Source of the DNA: Bifidobacterium aesculapii
Lineage (GTDB): Bacteria; Actinomycetota; Actinomycetes; Actinomycetales; Bifidobacteriaceae
Direction: 5' to 3'
DNA: 61,600 bases
Assembly: GCF_001417815.1 (NCBI RefSeq)
Contig: NZ_BCFK01000050.1
Coordinates: 1-61,600 of the forward strand
Below the pieces are notes generated by a model, which saw only the letters and a list, made by a program, of their open reading frames with translations, made no database searches and was not told the origin of the DNA. Made by a program: the position numbers and the translations under genes. Each line of letters begins with the position of its first letter. Position 1 is the first letter of the stretch. Of the stretch, positions 35,453 through 42,672 are shown one piece after another.

Positions 35453-37087
35453 ATGGCAGCATTTAGTTCTCTGACTGACAAGCTCTCGAATGCGTTCAAG
35501 CATCTCAAGAGCAAAGGCAAGCTTTCCGAGACGGACATCGACGGCACGATCCGCGAGATCCGCCGCGCCCTGCTCGACGCCGACGTGGCGCTCGAGGTGG
35601 TGCGTCCATTCACCGCACGCGTGCGCGAGCGCGCGCTCGGCACCGAGGTGTCCGATGCGCTGAACCCGGCGCAGCAGGTCGTCAAGATCGTCAACGAGGA
35701 GTTGACGGCGATTCTCGGCGCCGGCGTGGACCGTCCGCTGAACTTCGCGAAGAACCCGCCGACGATCATCATGCTCGCCGGTCTGCAGGGCGCCGGCAAG
35801 ACGACGCTCGCCGGCAAGCTCGGCTACTGGCTCAAGGACGCCGGCCACACGCCGCTGCTGGTCGCGGCCGATCTGCAGCGTCCGAACGCGGTGACGCAGC
35901 TGCAGGTGGTCGGCGAGCGCGCCGGCGTGCCGGTGTACGCGCCGGAGAAGGGCGTGCAGTCGGACGGCGGCGACGCGGTCTCCGCCCCGGGACAGACCTC
36001 CGGCGATCCGGTGAAGGTGGCGCGCGATTCGATCGCGTTCGCCAAGCAGAAGCTGTACGACACGGTCATCATCGATACCGCCGGTCGACTGGGTGTCGAC
36101 GAGGAGCTGATGAAGCAGGCGCGCGACATCCGCGACGCCGTGAACCCGAACGAGATCCTGTTCGTCATCGATGCGATGATCGGTCAGGACGCGGTGCGTA
36201 CCGCGAAGGCGTTCGACGAGGGCGTGGACTTCACCGGCGTGGTGCTGTCCAAGCTCGATGGCGACGCGCGCGGCGGTGCGGCGCTGTCGGTCGCGAGCGT
36301 GACCGGCAAGCCGATCCTGTTCGCCTCGAACGGCGAGGGTCTCAAGGACTTCGAGGTGTTCCACCCGGACCGTATGGCCTCACGCATCCTCGACATGGGC
36401 GATATCCTCACGCTGATCGAGCAGGCACAGAAGCAGTTCGACGAGAAGCAGGCCCGCGAGGCCGCCGCCAAGATGGCGGAGGGCGAGTTCGGGCTCGATG
36501 ACTTCCTCGAGCAGCTGCAGCAGGTCAGGAAGCTCGGTTCCATGAAGTCGCTGCTCGGCATGATTCCGGGTATGGCTGCGCACCGCAAGGAGCTGGAGCA
36601 GTTCGATGAGCGCGAGATCGACCGCACGGAGGCGATCATCCGTTCGATGACGCCCGAGGAGCGGCGCAATCCGAAGATCATCAACGGTTCGCGCCGCGCC
36701 CGCATCGCGTATGGTTCCGGCAACACGGTCTCCGCCGTGAACGCACTGCTGCAGCGGTTCGAACAGGCCGCGAAGATGATGAAGCGCATGTCGAACAAGG
36801 CCGGTCTGGGCGGAGGCGTGCCCGGGTTCGGCGGTTCGATGGGCGGCGGCAAGAAGAACAAGAAGGCCAAGGGCAAGAACAAGAAGGGCCGTTCCGGCAA
36901 CCCGATGAAGCGCGAGGCCGAGGAGAAGGCGTTGCGCGACAAGCTCGCCGGCAGGAAGTCCGGCGGTTCCGCGTTCGCCAAGCCGCAGAACCCGGCGCTG
37001 CCCGCGGGGCTTCAGCAGGCGCTGGACGCCAACGGCGGCGAACTGCCGCCGAACCTGGGCGGCGGACTGGCCGGCCTGCTGCGCTGA
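35453..37087 (+). CDS. ffh: Signal recognition particle protein (SRP54)
   Basis: A 544-residue GTPase that binds the signal recognition particle RNA and emerging signal peptides. It shows the N domain, the G1 motif GLQGAGKTTLAGKL (about 109-122), DTAGRLG, the G4-type SKLDGDARGG, and the methionine-rich M domain, followed by a Lys/Gly-rich tail (GGKKNKKAKGKNKKG). A roughly 15-residue insertion, QSDGGDAVSAPGQTSGD, lies in the G domain. No ribosome site; TAGACT (35437-35442) ends 10 bases before the ATG, so the message may be leaderless. Confidence 0.96.
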   Translation: MAAFSSLTDKLSNAFKHLKSKGKLSETDIDGTIREIRRALLDADVALEVVRPFTARVRERALGTEVSDALNPAQQVVKIVNEELTAILGAGVDRPLNFAKNPPTIIMLAGLQGAGKTTLAGKLGYWLKDAGHTPLLVAADLQRPNAVTQLQVVGERAGVPVYAPEKGVQSDGGDAVSAPGQTSGDPVKVARDSIAFAKQKLYDTVIIDTAGRLGVDEELMKQARDIRDAVNPNEILFVIDAMIGQDAVRTAKAFDEGVDFTGVVLSKLDGDARGGAALSVASVTGKPILFASNGEGLKDFEVFHPDRMASRILDMGDILTLIEQAQKQFDEKQAREAAAKMAEGEFGLDDFLEQLQQVRKLGSMKSLLGMIPGMAAHRKELEQFDEREIDRTEAIIRSMTPEERRNPKIINGSRRARIAYGSGNTVSAVNALLQRFEQAAKMMKRMSNKAGLGGGVPGFGGSMGGGKKNKKAKGKNKKGRSGNPMKREAEEKALRDKLAGRKSGGSAFAKPQNPALPAGLQQALDANGGELPPNLGGGLAGLLR

Positions 37088-37120
37088 GCCCGGTTGCCCC
37101 CGCACAGGTCCGCCTTTGCG

Positions 37121-37152
37121 GACGGCCCCCTCAAGCCGAGGGGGCCGTCTTT
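37121..37152 (+). terminator. Terminator after ffh
   Basis: Perfect 12-base arms (37121-37132 and 37138-37149) flank AAGCC and are followed by TTT. Confidence 0.8.
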
Positions 37153-37252
37153 GTATCGGCATATTCGTTTCGGCGCATATGGTCAAGGTGCCCTCGTCGT
37201 GAGGCAGCCGAGGAATGATTCGTTGTTGAGATGTTGAGAAAGGTGACTATCC

Positions 37253-38431
37253 ATGATGGTGTGGTTCCTGTGGGCGGTCATGTTCGTCGGCATGGTCTGG
37301 GTGCTGTTGGGGCAGCTTCCGGCCGGTTGGGACGCACGGATGCCGTTGCCGTACATGATCGCGTTGACCCCCTTCCTGTGGATTCCGTTGGTCCTGTGCG
37401 CGGCGGCCGCTGGCCTGCTGCACGAGTGGGGACTGATGGTCTGCCTGCTGGTCGTGGCCCTGGCCGCGTCCACGCGGCGTATCGCCTACTGGGGCACGGA
37501 CCCACGCCCCGGGCGGAATACGGGCGACATCCGCGAAACCAATCGTGAAACATCACGTGAAACACATCGGGACGTCCGTGAAACGTCTTGTGAAACACCT
37601 CGAGACGAGTCCGGCGTCGACGGCACCGCATCCGATGTCGTCGACGCGCGTTCCGTCGACACCGCAGCCGCAGACATGGACCACGCACCGGCTCCCGTCT
37701 CCCTCACCGTGATGACGCTCAACTGCCGTTACGGACGCGCGGACGCCACCGCGATCGTCGACGCGGTGCGCGGCCGCGGCATCGACGTGCTCGCGCTGCA
37801 GGAGGTGAGCGACGACCTCGTCACGCGCCTCGACGCGGCGGGCATCGCCGACCTGCTGCCCCACCGCCAATCAGGCGAGGCGAAGGAAAGCGACAACGGC
37901 GGGTACAACATGATCTTCGCGGCATACGAACCAGTGGCGTCCGAAGCGTCCGCCGTCGCCATCCCGGCGGCGGACGTGCCGTCGCTCGCCATCCGGCTGC
38001 GCGACGGACAGGACGTCACGCTCGCCTCGGCGCATCCGAAATCCCCGATGCGCGGATGCCGCGACTGGTCGGCGGGCATCATCGGACTCGGCGCGCTCGC
38101 GCAACATGCGAAACAGGACGGCACGATCGCCGTCGTGCTCGGCGATCTCAACTCCGGAACCGACCATCCGAGCTTCCGCGCTCTGCTCGCCCGCGGATTC
38201 CGCGACGCAAGCCTCACCCAAGGCAAAGGTCCGAATCTCACATTCCCCCGCTGGCTGCCGTGGCCGCGCATCGAACTCGACCACGTCCTCGCCACGCATG
38301 GTCTGCGCTTCAGCGAGGTCGCGTCGTTCCCGGTGCCCGGCACCGACCATCTCGCCCTGACCGCGCGCCTCGAACCGAGCCGCGAGACGCATCGCACAGG
38401 CGTGTCGCGAGTCCGGGGCGGGGCGCTATAA
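37253..38431 (+). CDS. Membrane-anchored endonuclease/exonuclease/phosphatase family protein
   Basis: A 392-residue protein with about three N-terminal membrane segments (1-20, 33-53, 57-75), a disordered linker of RETx repeats (94-120) and a C-terminal EEP domain. Catalytic residues can be assigned as N157 (TLNCRYG), E184 (LALQEV), H261 (SAHPKSP), D298 and N300 (GDLNSG), and D365-H366 (GTDHLAL), all present, so it is probably an active nuclease or phosphodiesterase outside the membrane. The start at 37253 follows GAAAGGTGACTATCC. The -10 of rpsP overlaps its stop codon. Confidence 0.85.
   Translation: MMVWFLWAVMFVGMVWVLLGQLPAGWDARMPLPYMIALTPFLWIPLVLCAAAAGLLHEWGLMVCLLVVALAASTRRIAYWGTDPRPGRNTGDIRETNRETSRETHRDVRETSCETPRDESGVDGTASDVVDARSVDTAAADMDHAPAPVSLTVMTLNCRYGRADATAIVDAVRGRGIDVLALQEVSDDLVTRLDAAGIADLLPHRQSGEAKESDNGGYNMIFAAYEPVASEASAVAIPAADVPSLAIRLRDGQDVTLASAHPKSPMRGCRDWSAGIIGLGALAQHAKQDGTIAVVLGDLNSGTDHPSFRALLARGFRDASLTQGKGPNLTFPRWLPWPRIELDHVLATHGLRFSEVASFPVPGTDHLALTARLEPSRETHRTGVSRVRGGAL
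37532..37610. repeat. 12-bp repeat encoding RETx in the EEP linker
   Basis: The pattern CGTGAAACA or CGTGAAACG recurs five times within about 80 bases, encoding RETN, RETS, RETH, RETS and CETP. The copies resemble half of the parS sequence bound by ParB. Confidence 0.7.
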
Positions 38432-38432
38432 T
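38427..38432 (+). promoter_or_regulatory. -10 box of rpsP
   Basis: A perfect TATAAT overlaps the stop codon of the EEP gene (38429-38431) and lies about 125 bases upstream of rpsP. No good -35 is visible 17 bases upstream. Confidence 0.5.
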
Positions 38433-38557
38433 AGGCCAGTTATTCGCGAGCACGTGGCGCCCTCTACACCCCGGGCCGCGAGGAACACGTGGGCTCGGCG
38501 AGCTGCGCCCCACAAAGCGAACCGAACACACACCCCTGATATTTAAGGAGAGCCACT

Positions 38558-39013
38558 TTGGCAACCAAGATTCGTCTGAAGCGCATGGGTAAGAAGTTCT
38601 ACGCGTTCTACCGCGTGGTCGTCATGGATTCACGCAAGAAGCGCGACGGACGCGCCATCGAGGAGATCGGCACGTACAACCCGAACACCCAGCCTTCCAC
38701 GATTCAGATCGACTCCGAGCGCGCCCAGTACTGGCTGGGTGTCGGCGCGCAGCCGACCGAGCAGGTCTTCAAGCTGCTGAACATCACCGGTGACTGGCAG
38801 AAGTTCAAGGGTCTCGACGGTGCCGAAGGCACCCTGAAGACCGCCGAGGCCGGCCCGGATGCCGCCGCCCGCGTCGAGGCCGTCGAGGCCGAGGCCCAGA
38901 AGCTCAAGGCCGCCAAGTCCGAAGCCGAGGCGAAGGCCAAGGCCGAGGCTGAGGCCGCTGCCGCCGCCGAGGAGGCCCCGGCTGAGGAAGCTCCGGCCGC
39001 CGACGCCGAGTGA
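38558..39013 (+). CDS. rpsP: 30S ribosomal protein S16 with C-terminal extension
   Basis: A 151-residue small-subunit protein. Residues 1-85 are a normal S16 ([20 protein letters not shown], then [10 protein letters not shown]). The remainder is an Ala/Glu/Lys-rich helical extension ending EEAPAADAE, common in actinobacterial S16. The start follows AAGGAGAGCCACTT. It begins the rpsP-khpA-rimM-trmD operon. Confidence 0.97.
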   Translation: MATKIRLKRMGKKFYAFYRVVVMDSRKKRDGRAIEEIGTYNPNTQPSTIQIDSERAQYWLGVGAQPTEQVFKLLNITGDWQKFKGLDGAEGTLKTAEAGPDAAARVEAVEAEAQKLKAAKSEAEAKAKAEAEAAAAAEEAPAEEAPAADAE

Positions 39014-39015
39014 GC

Positions 39016-39031
39016 GGTGCCGCAAGGCACC
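39016..39031 (+). terminator. Small intercistronic hairpin after rpsP
   Basis: GGTGCC and GGCACC pair around GCAA immediately after the rpsP stop. It has no T-tract and may act as an attenuator or processing site. Confidence 0.4.
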
Positions 39032-39103
39032 CCGACGACGCCATGTAGCCTGCGAACGCAGTAATGTAGTGGAAGGCAACGTGGCATAGAAAGGCTGACT
39101 GAA

Positions 39104-39337
39104 ATGCTTGCACAGGCAGTGGAACACCTCATCAAGAACATCGTCGATTTCCCGGACGACGTGTCCGTCAAATCGCATGAGAACGCGCGTGGGGAACTGC
39201 TTCGCGTCCGCGTGAACCCCGAGGACATCGGCCGTGTCATCGGCCGTTCGGGGCGTACCGCCAACGCGATCCGCACGGTGATTCAGGCGCTTGCCGATCA
39301 CAAGGTGCGCGTGGACATCATGGACGTGCGCCACTGA
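39104..39337 (+). CDS. khpA: KH-domain RNA-binding protein
   Basis: A 77-residue single KH domain with the GxxG loop in GRVIGRSGRTANAIR (about 46-60). KhpA proteins bind RNA and pair with KhpB/EloR in other bacteria. The start at 39104 follows GAAAGGCTGACTGAA. Its place between rpsP and rimM is typical. Confidence 0.93.
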   Translation: MLAQAVEHLIKNIVDFPDDVSVKSHENARGELLRVRVNPEDIGRVIGRSGRTANAIRTVIQALADHKVRVDIMDVRH

Positions 39338-39394
39338 GCCACGTCCATGTCGGCCGAAAGGCCGCTAGGTACTCGATGGGGTACACTGCTTGGC

Positions 39395-40024
39395 ATGGCA
39401 GATCAGAATATGCATGACGACCCTCAGCAGCCGGAACTGCTGAGGGTCGCTCGTATCGGGCGGGCCCAGGGGATGAAGGGCGAAGTGACCGTCCAGGTGT
39501 TCACCGACGAACCGGAATGGCGGTTCGAACCCGGTTCCGTATTGTATTCGAGCGACGGCGAAGAGGAATACGTCATCGAATCCTCCCGCACATTCAAGAA
39601 CCGGTGGATCATCAAACTCGAAGGCTGTGACGACCGCAACGCCTCCGAAGCGTTGAACGGCACCGTATTGTATGGCGAGGCCGACGATCCGGACGACATG
39701 CTCGAAGCGGACGAATGGTACCCGAAGGATCTCATCGGTCTTGAGGCCCGTATGGCCGAAGGCAATGGTCTGGGCGTGGAGGCCGGACGTGTGGTCGGCA
39801 CGGTGGTGGACGTCATCGACTCCCCCGCGCAGTCGCTGCTCAAGATCCGTCTCGTCGAACCCGTGCAGGTGGGCGAAGCGAAGGACGGCACGCCGGTGTT
39901 CGAGAAGACCGCGCTTGTGCCGTTCGTCGACCAGATCGTTCCCGACATCGACCTGGAGGAGGGCTATCTCACCATCGACCCGCCGGGCGGCCTGATCGCG
40001 GGTCTGGAGGGCGATGCCCGGTGA
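39395..40024 (+). CDS. rimM: Ribosome maturation factor RimM
   Basis: A 209-residue 30S maturation factor binding S19. RimM N-terminal motif VARIGRAQGMKGEVTVQVFTD and the C-terminal PRC-barrel with ALVPFVDQIVPDIDLEEGYLTID are clear. The start at 39395 has no ribosome site but a -10-like TACACT (39382-39387) ends 7 bases before it. A start at 39347 is possible but would add an unrelated 16-residue leader. Its stop overlaps the GTG of trmD. A 13-bp hairpin lies just inside the coding start. Confidence 0.93.
   Translation: MADQNMHDDPQQPELLRVARIGRAQGMKGEVTVQVFTDEPEWRFEPGSVLYSSDGEEEYVIESSRTFKNRWIIKLEGCDDRNASEALNGTVLYGEADDPDDMLEADEWYPKDLIGLEARMAEGNGLGVEAGRVVGTVVDVIDSPAQSLLKIRLVEPVQVGEAKDGTPVFEKTALVPFVDQIVPDIDLEEGYLTIDPPGGLIAGLEGDAR
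39418..39449 (+). promoter_or_regulatory. Hairpin in the first codons of rimM
   Basis: Thirteen-base perfect arms (39418-39430 and 39437-39449) flank CCGGAA. It begins 23 bases after the start codon and has no T-tract. Confidence 0.5.
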
Positions 40025-40887
40025 GGATCGACGTCGTTTCCGTGTTCCCCGAGTATTTCGACGTGATGGGTCTGAGCCTGATGGGCAAGGCGCAGGAGAA
40101 GGGCATCCTGCGCATTACGGCGCATAACCTGCGCGATTGGACCCATGACGTGCACCATTCGGTCGACGACACCCCGGTCGGCGGCGGTGCCGGCATGGTG
40201 ATGAAGCCCAGTGTCTGGGCCGAATGTCTCGACGAGCTGCTCGGTCTGGACGCCCCCGATGCCGCAACCCCCTGCGCAGGTTCGTCCGCCGACTGCGCAG
40301 GTTCGCCCGTCGACCGCGCAGGTGATGCCGCCCCCGCCCCGGTGGTGATATTCCCGAACCCGTCCGCTCCCCTGTTCACGCAGCGTGACGCCACGGAGCT
40401 CTCGCACGCCGATCATCTGGTTTTCGGATGCGGCCGCTACGAGGGATATGACGCGCGCATCCCCGAATACTACCGTTCGCGGGGCGTGGATGTGCGCGAG
40501 TATTCAATCGGGGATTATGTGCTCAATGGCGGCGAAGTGGCGACTTCGGTGATGGTGGAGGCGATCACCCGTCTGATTCCGGGGTTCATGGGCAACGCCG
40601 ACTCCATCGTCGAGGAATCCTACACGGGCGAGAACGCCCTGCTGGAGCACCGCCAATACACGAAGCCCGCCGAATGGCGGGGGCTCAAGGTGCCGGACGT
40701 GCTGCTGTCCGGCGACCACGGCAAGGTGGACCGATACCGCCGCGATGAGGCATTGGAGCGCACGAACGAGATCCGCCCGGACCTCATCGAGAGATTGGAT
40801 TGCAAGGCGCTCGACAAGGCCGACCGCAAAACCTTGATGGCTTTGGGCTGGGAGGTCTCCGCCGCGCACCCGAGGCGCATCCGGTAG
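40021..40887 (+). CDS. trmD: tRNA (guanine-37-N1)-methyltransferase
   Basis: A 288-residue SPOUT enzyme methylating G37 of tRNAs to prevent frameshifting. It has MRIDVVSVFPEYF, the SAM-binding trefoil-knot segments FGCGRYEGYD and YSIGDYVLNGGE, and RPDL near the end. A roughly 30-residue Ala/Gly/Cys insertion (77-107) with a repeated CAG motif lies before the knot. Translation starts with GTG at 40021, overlapping the rimM stop by four bases (GTGA). Confidence 0.95.
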   Translation: MRIDVVSVFPEYFDVMGLSLMGKAQEKGILRITAHNLRDWTHDVHHSVDDTPVGGGAGMVMKPSVWAECLDELLGLDAPDAATPCAGSSADCAGSPVDRAGDAAPAPVVIFPNPSAPLFTQRDATELSHADHLVFGCGRYEGYDARIPEYYRSRGVDVREYSIGDYVLNGGEVATSVMVEAITRLIPGFMGNADSIVEESYTGENALLEHRQYTKPAEWRGLKVPDVLLSGDHGKVDRYRRDEALERTNEIRPDLIERLDCKALDKADRKTLMALGWEVSAAHPRRIR

Positions 40888-40985
40888 CGTGCGGTCGTTC
40901 CCGGCCCGCACCGGCGAGGGATCTCCCGGCGTGGGCCGGGTGAACAAGGAGCGCCACGCCCCGGCAAAGGGGCGCGAAAAAACGT

Positions 40986-41030
40986 TTGGGGGTCTTCCGA
41001 ATCACATGCAAGGATTCGGAAGACCCCCAA
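40986..41030. terminator. Terminator between convergent trmD and nitroreductase genes
   Basis: Perfect 18-base arms (40986-41003 and 41013-41030) flank a 9-base loop. On the minus strand the stem is followed by ACGTTTTTT, so it is a classical terminator for the nitroreductase gene. Confidence 0.8.
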
Positions 41031-41049
41031 CGGCGCAATCACCTATGGC

Positions 41050-41649
41050 TTACAGGCCGAAGACCTTGACACGTGCGTCGGCCGGCTGCTTGTCGACCGG
41101 GCCGGCCGGCTGGGCGACGACGCCGAACGGCATCTGGGCCTGCAGCTTCCAGCTCTTCGGCAGGTCGAACTCGGCGGCGACGGCCTCGTCGATCAGCGGG
41201 TTGTAGTGCTGCAGGGACGCACCCAGGCCCTTCTCGGCGAGGGCGGTCCACACGGCGAGCTGCAGCATGCCGGCGGCGTCGCGGGCGAAGCCGGGGAAGT
41301 TGGCGGCGTAGGCGGGGATGTTCTCCTGCAGCTGCTTGGTCACGTCCTCGTCGTCGTAGAACAGCACGGTGCCGTGGCCGGCGGCGAAGGAGTCGATCTT
41401 GGCCGAGGTGGCCTTGAACTGCTCGTCATCGGTCACGATCTTGCGCAGGGTCTCCTTGACGATGTCCCACAGCTTCTGGCTGGCGTCGCCGAAGAGCACG
41501 ACGGCGCGCTGCGGCTGGGAGTTGAAGGCGCTCGGCACATCGACGACGACCTTCTTGACGAGGTCGGCGATCTCCTGGTCGCTGATCGGGGAGGCGCCGG
41601 TCAGGGCGTACTGGGAACGGCGGGTTTCAAGCGCGTTGACGAAGGACAT
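41050..41649 (-). CDS. Nitroreductase family protein (Frm2/HBN1-like)
   Basis: A 199-residue FMN-dependent oxidoreductase with the family N-terminus ETRRSQYALTGASPISDQEI and the FNSQPQRAVVL and GASLQHYNPLID segments. It resembles the small Frm2/YdgI group that reduces nitroaromatics or related electrophiles with NAD(P)H. The start at 41649 follows GAAAGGAAACCAC on the minus strand. Inverted repeats 86-131 bases upstream suggest specific regulation, but no regulator gene adjoins it. Confidence 0.87.
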   Translation of the reverse strand: MSFVNALETRRSQYALTGASPISDQEIADLVKKVVVDVPSAFNSQPQRAVVLFGDASQKLWDIVKETLRKIVTDDEQFKATSAKIDSFAAGHGTVLFYDDEDVTKQLQENIPAYAANFPGFARDAAGMLQLAVWTALAEKGLGASLQHYNPLIDEAVAAEFDLPKSWKLQAQMPFGVVAQPAGPVDKQPADARVKVFGL

Positions 41650-41734
41650 GTGGTTTCCTTTCCTATCGGCTGCTTCCGGTTCCGTCCGCATCCGTCTGTC
41701 CGTATGCGGACGGAACCATCATGGCATCATGCGA

Positions 41735-41780
41735 TACCTCGTTTCGAGGTACACAATACACATGCCCCGATACGAGGTAT
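41735..41780. promoter_or_regulatory. Operator candidate upstream of the nitroreductase gene
   Basis: TACCTCG (41735-41741) and CGAGGTA (41745-41751) form a perfect inverted repeat with a TTT centre. A second CGAGGTAT copy lies at 41773-41780. The block sits in an AT-richer spacer between the nitroreductase and rsmD genes. Confidence 0.5.
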
Positions 41781-41799
41781 GGCCGTTCGGCGTTTCGCC

Positions 41800-42429
41800 T
41801 CACAGTGCAGGACCCTCATGATCCTCACGATCCTCATCATCACGGTCACCATTCACGACCGGTTCGATGGCGAACACGGCCGTCTCGCCGTAGTCGTGAT
41901 GATCGGTAATCTCCCACCCCGCCGGAGGCGTGGGGTCGTCGGATCGCGCGGAACGTTCCAGCACAATCACCGTGCCCTCGCCCGTCAGCCCGCCGGACGC
42001 CAGATCGGCGAGCAGCGAGTCGCACGCGGCCGTTTCGAACGCGTACGGCGGGTCGATGAAGATCAGGTCGAACGGGTGCGCCGCCGCACCGGACGCCGCG
42101 AACGCCTCGGCCTTGCGGATGAGCACGCACGCGCTGATGTCCGACGACCATGACCTGTTGCGCTTCAGCTGCGCGAGGGTCTTCACGATAAGCGCCGCAG
42201 CGGGTTTCGAGGATTCCACGGCGACGAGTTCGCGCGCACCTCGGCTCAGCGCCTCGATGCCGAGCGCACCCGTGCCGGCGAACAGGTCGAGCACGCGGGC
42301 GTCGTCGAGCACGCCCCAGGATTCGAGACGCGAGAACACCGCCTCCTTGGTGCGGTCGGTGGTCGGCCTGGTCCCGGTCTTCGGCGTGGCCAACGCCATG
42401 CCCTTGAATCGTCCTGCAATCACACGCAT
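41800..42429 (-). CDS. rsmD: 16S rRNA (guanine966-N2)-methyltransferase
   Basis: A 209-residue SAM-dependent methyltransferase acting on 16S rRNA G966. It has the N-terminal RVIAGRFKG, the RPTTDRTKEAVFS region, motif I VLDLFAGTGALGIEAL and the catalytic DPPYA. The start at 42429 (MRVIAG) is chosen; an ATG-like extension of three codons is also open. The acidic tail DRDDEDREDHEG is unusual. Confidence 0.93.
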   Translation of the reverse strand: MRVIAGRFKGMALATPKTGTRPTTDRTKEAVFSRLESWGVLDDARVLDLFAGTGALGIEALSRGARELVAVESSKPAAALIVKTLAQLKRNRSWSSDISACVLIRKAEAFAASGAAAHPFDLIFIDPPYAFETAACDSLLADLASGGLTGEGTVIVLERSARSDDPTPPAGWEITDHHDYGETAVFAIEPVVNGDRDDEDREDHEGPAL

Positions 42430-42522
42430 ACGCACCACTCTACCGTTTGCGCTGCACCGCCCTCGACGACGATCGCACCGTCCGGGACGGTCAGGCGGTC
42501 AGGACGATGGCACGCAACACAG

Positions 42523-42632
42523 GCAAGGGGCACTCGAAACGAACGATGCTATCATTCGTTGTCGAGTACCCCTTGCTCGGATACTCAGGGCGGTTCCGCA
42601 ATTGACCATGCGGGGCCGCCCGTTTCTCTTTT
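42523..42632 (+). ncRNA. Candidate small RNA or regulatory element with terminator
   Basis: Between rsmD and the DAACS gene, both on the minus strand, the plus strand holds a near-perfect inverted repeat (42523-42576, about 26-base arms) followed by a terminator hairpin: 13-base arms 42588-42600 and 42609-42621, then GTTTCTCTTTT. The terminator has no plus-strand protein gene upstream. A -10-like TATCAT lies at 42550-42555. No known RNA family is recognised. Confidence 0.4.
42588..42632 (+). terminator. Plus-strand intrinsic terminator without an upstream gene
   Basis: The 13-base arms pair fully with two G-U pairs around ATTGACCA and are followed by GTTTCTCTTTT. This orientation does not serve either neighbouring minus-strand gene. 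Confidence 0.65.
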
Positions 42633-42672
42633 CACCGCAGGCCCGTCACCAACGGTCCACTGTCATGGGGTT

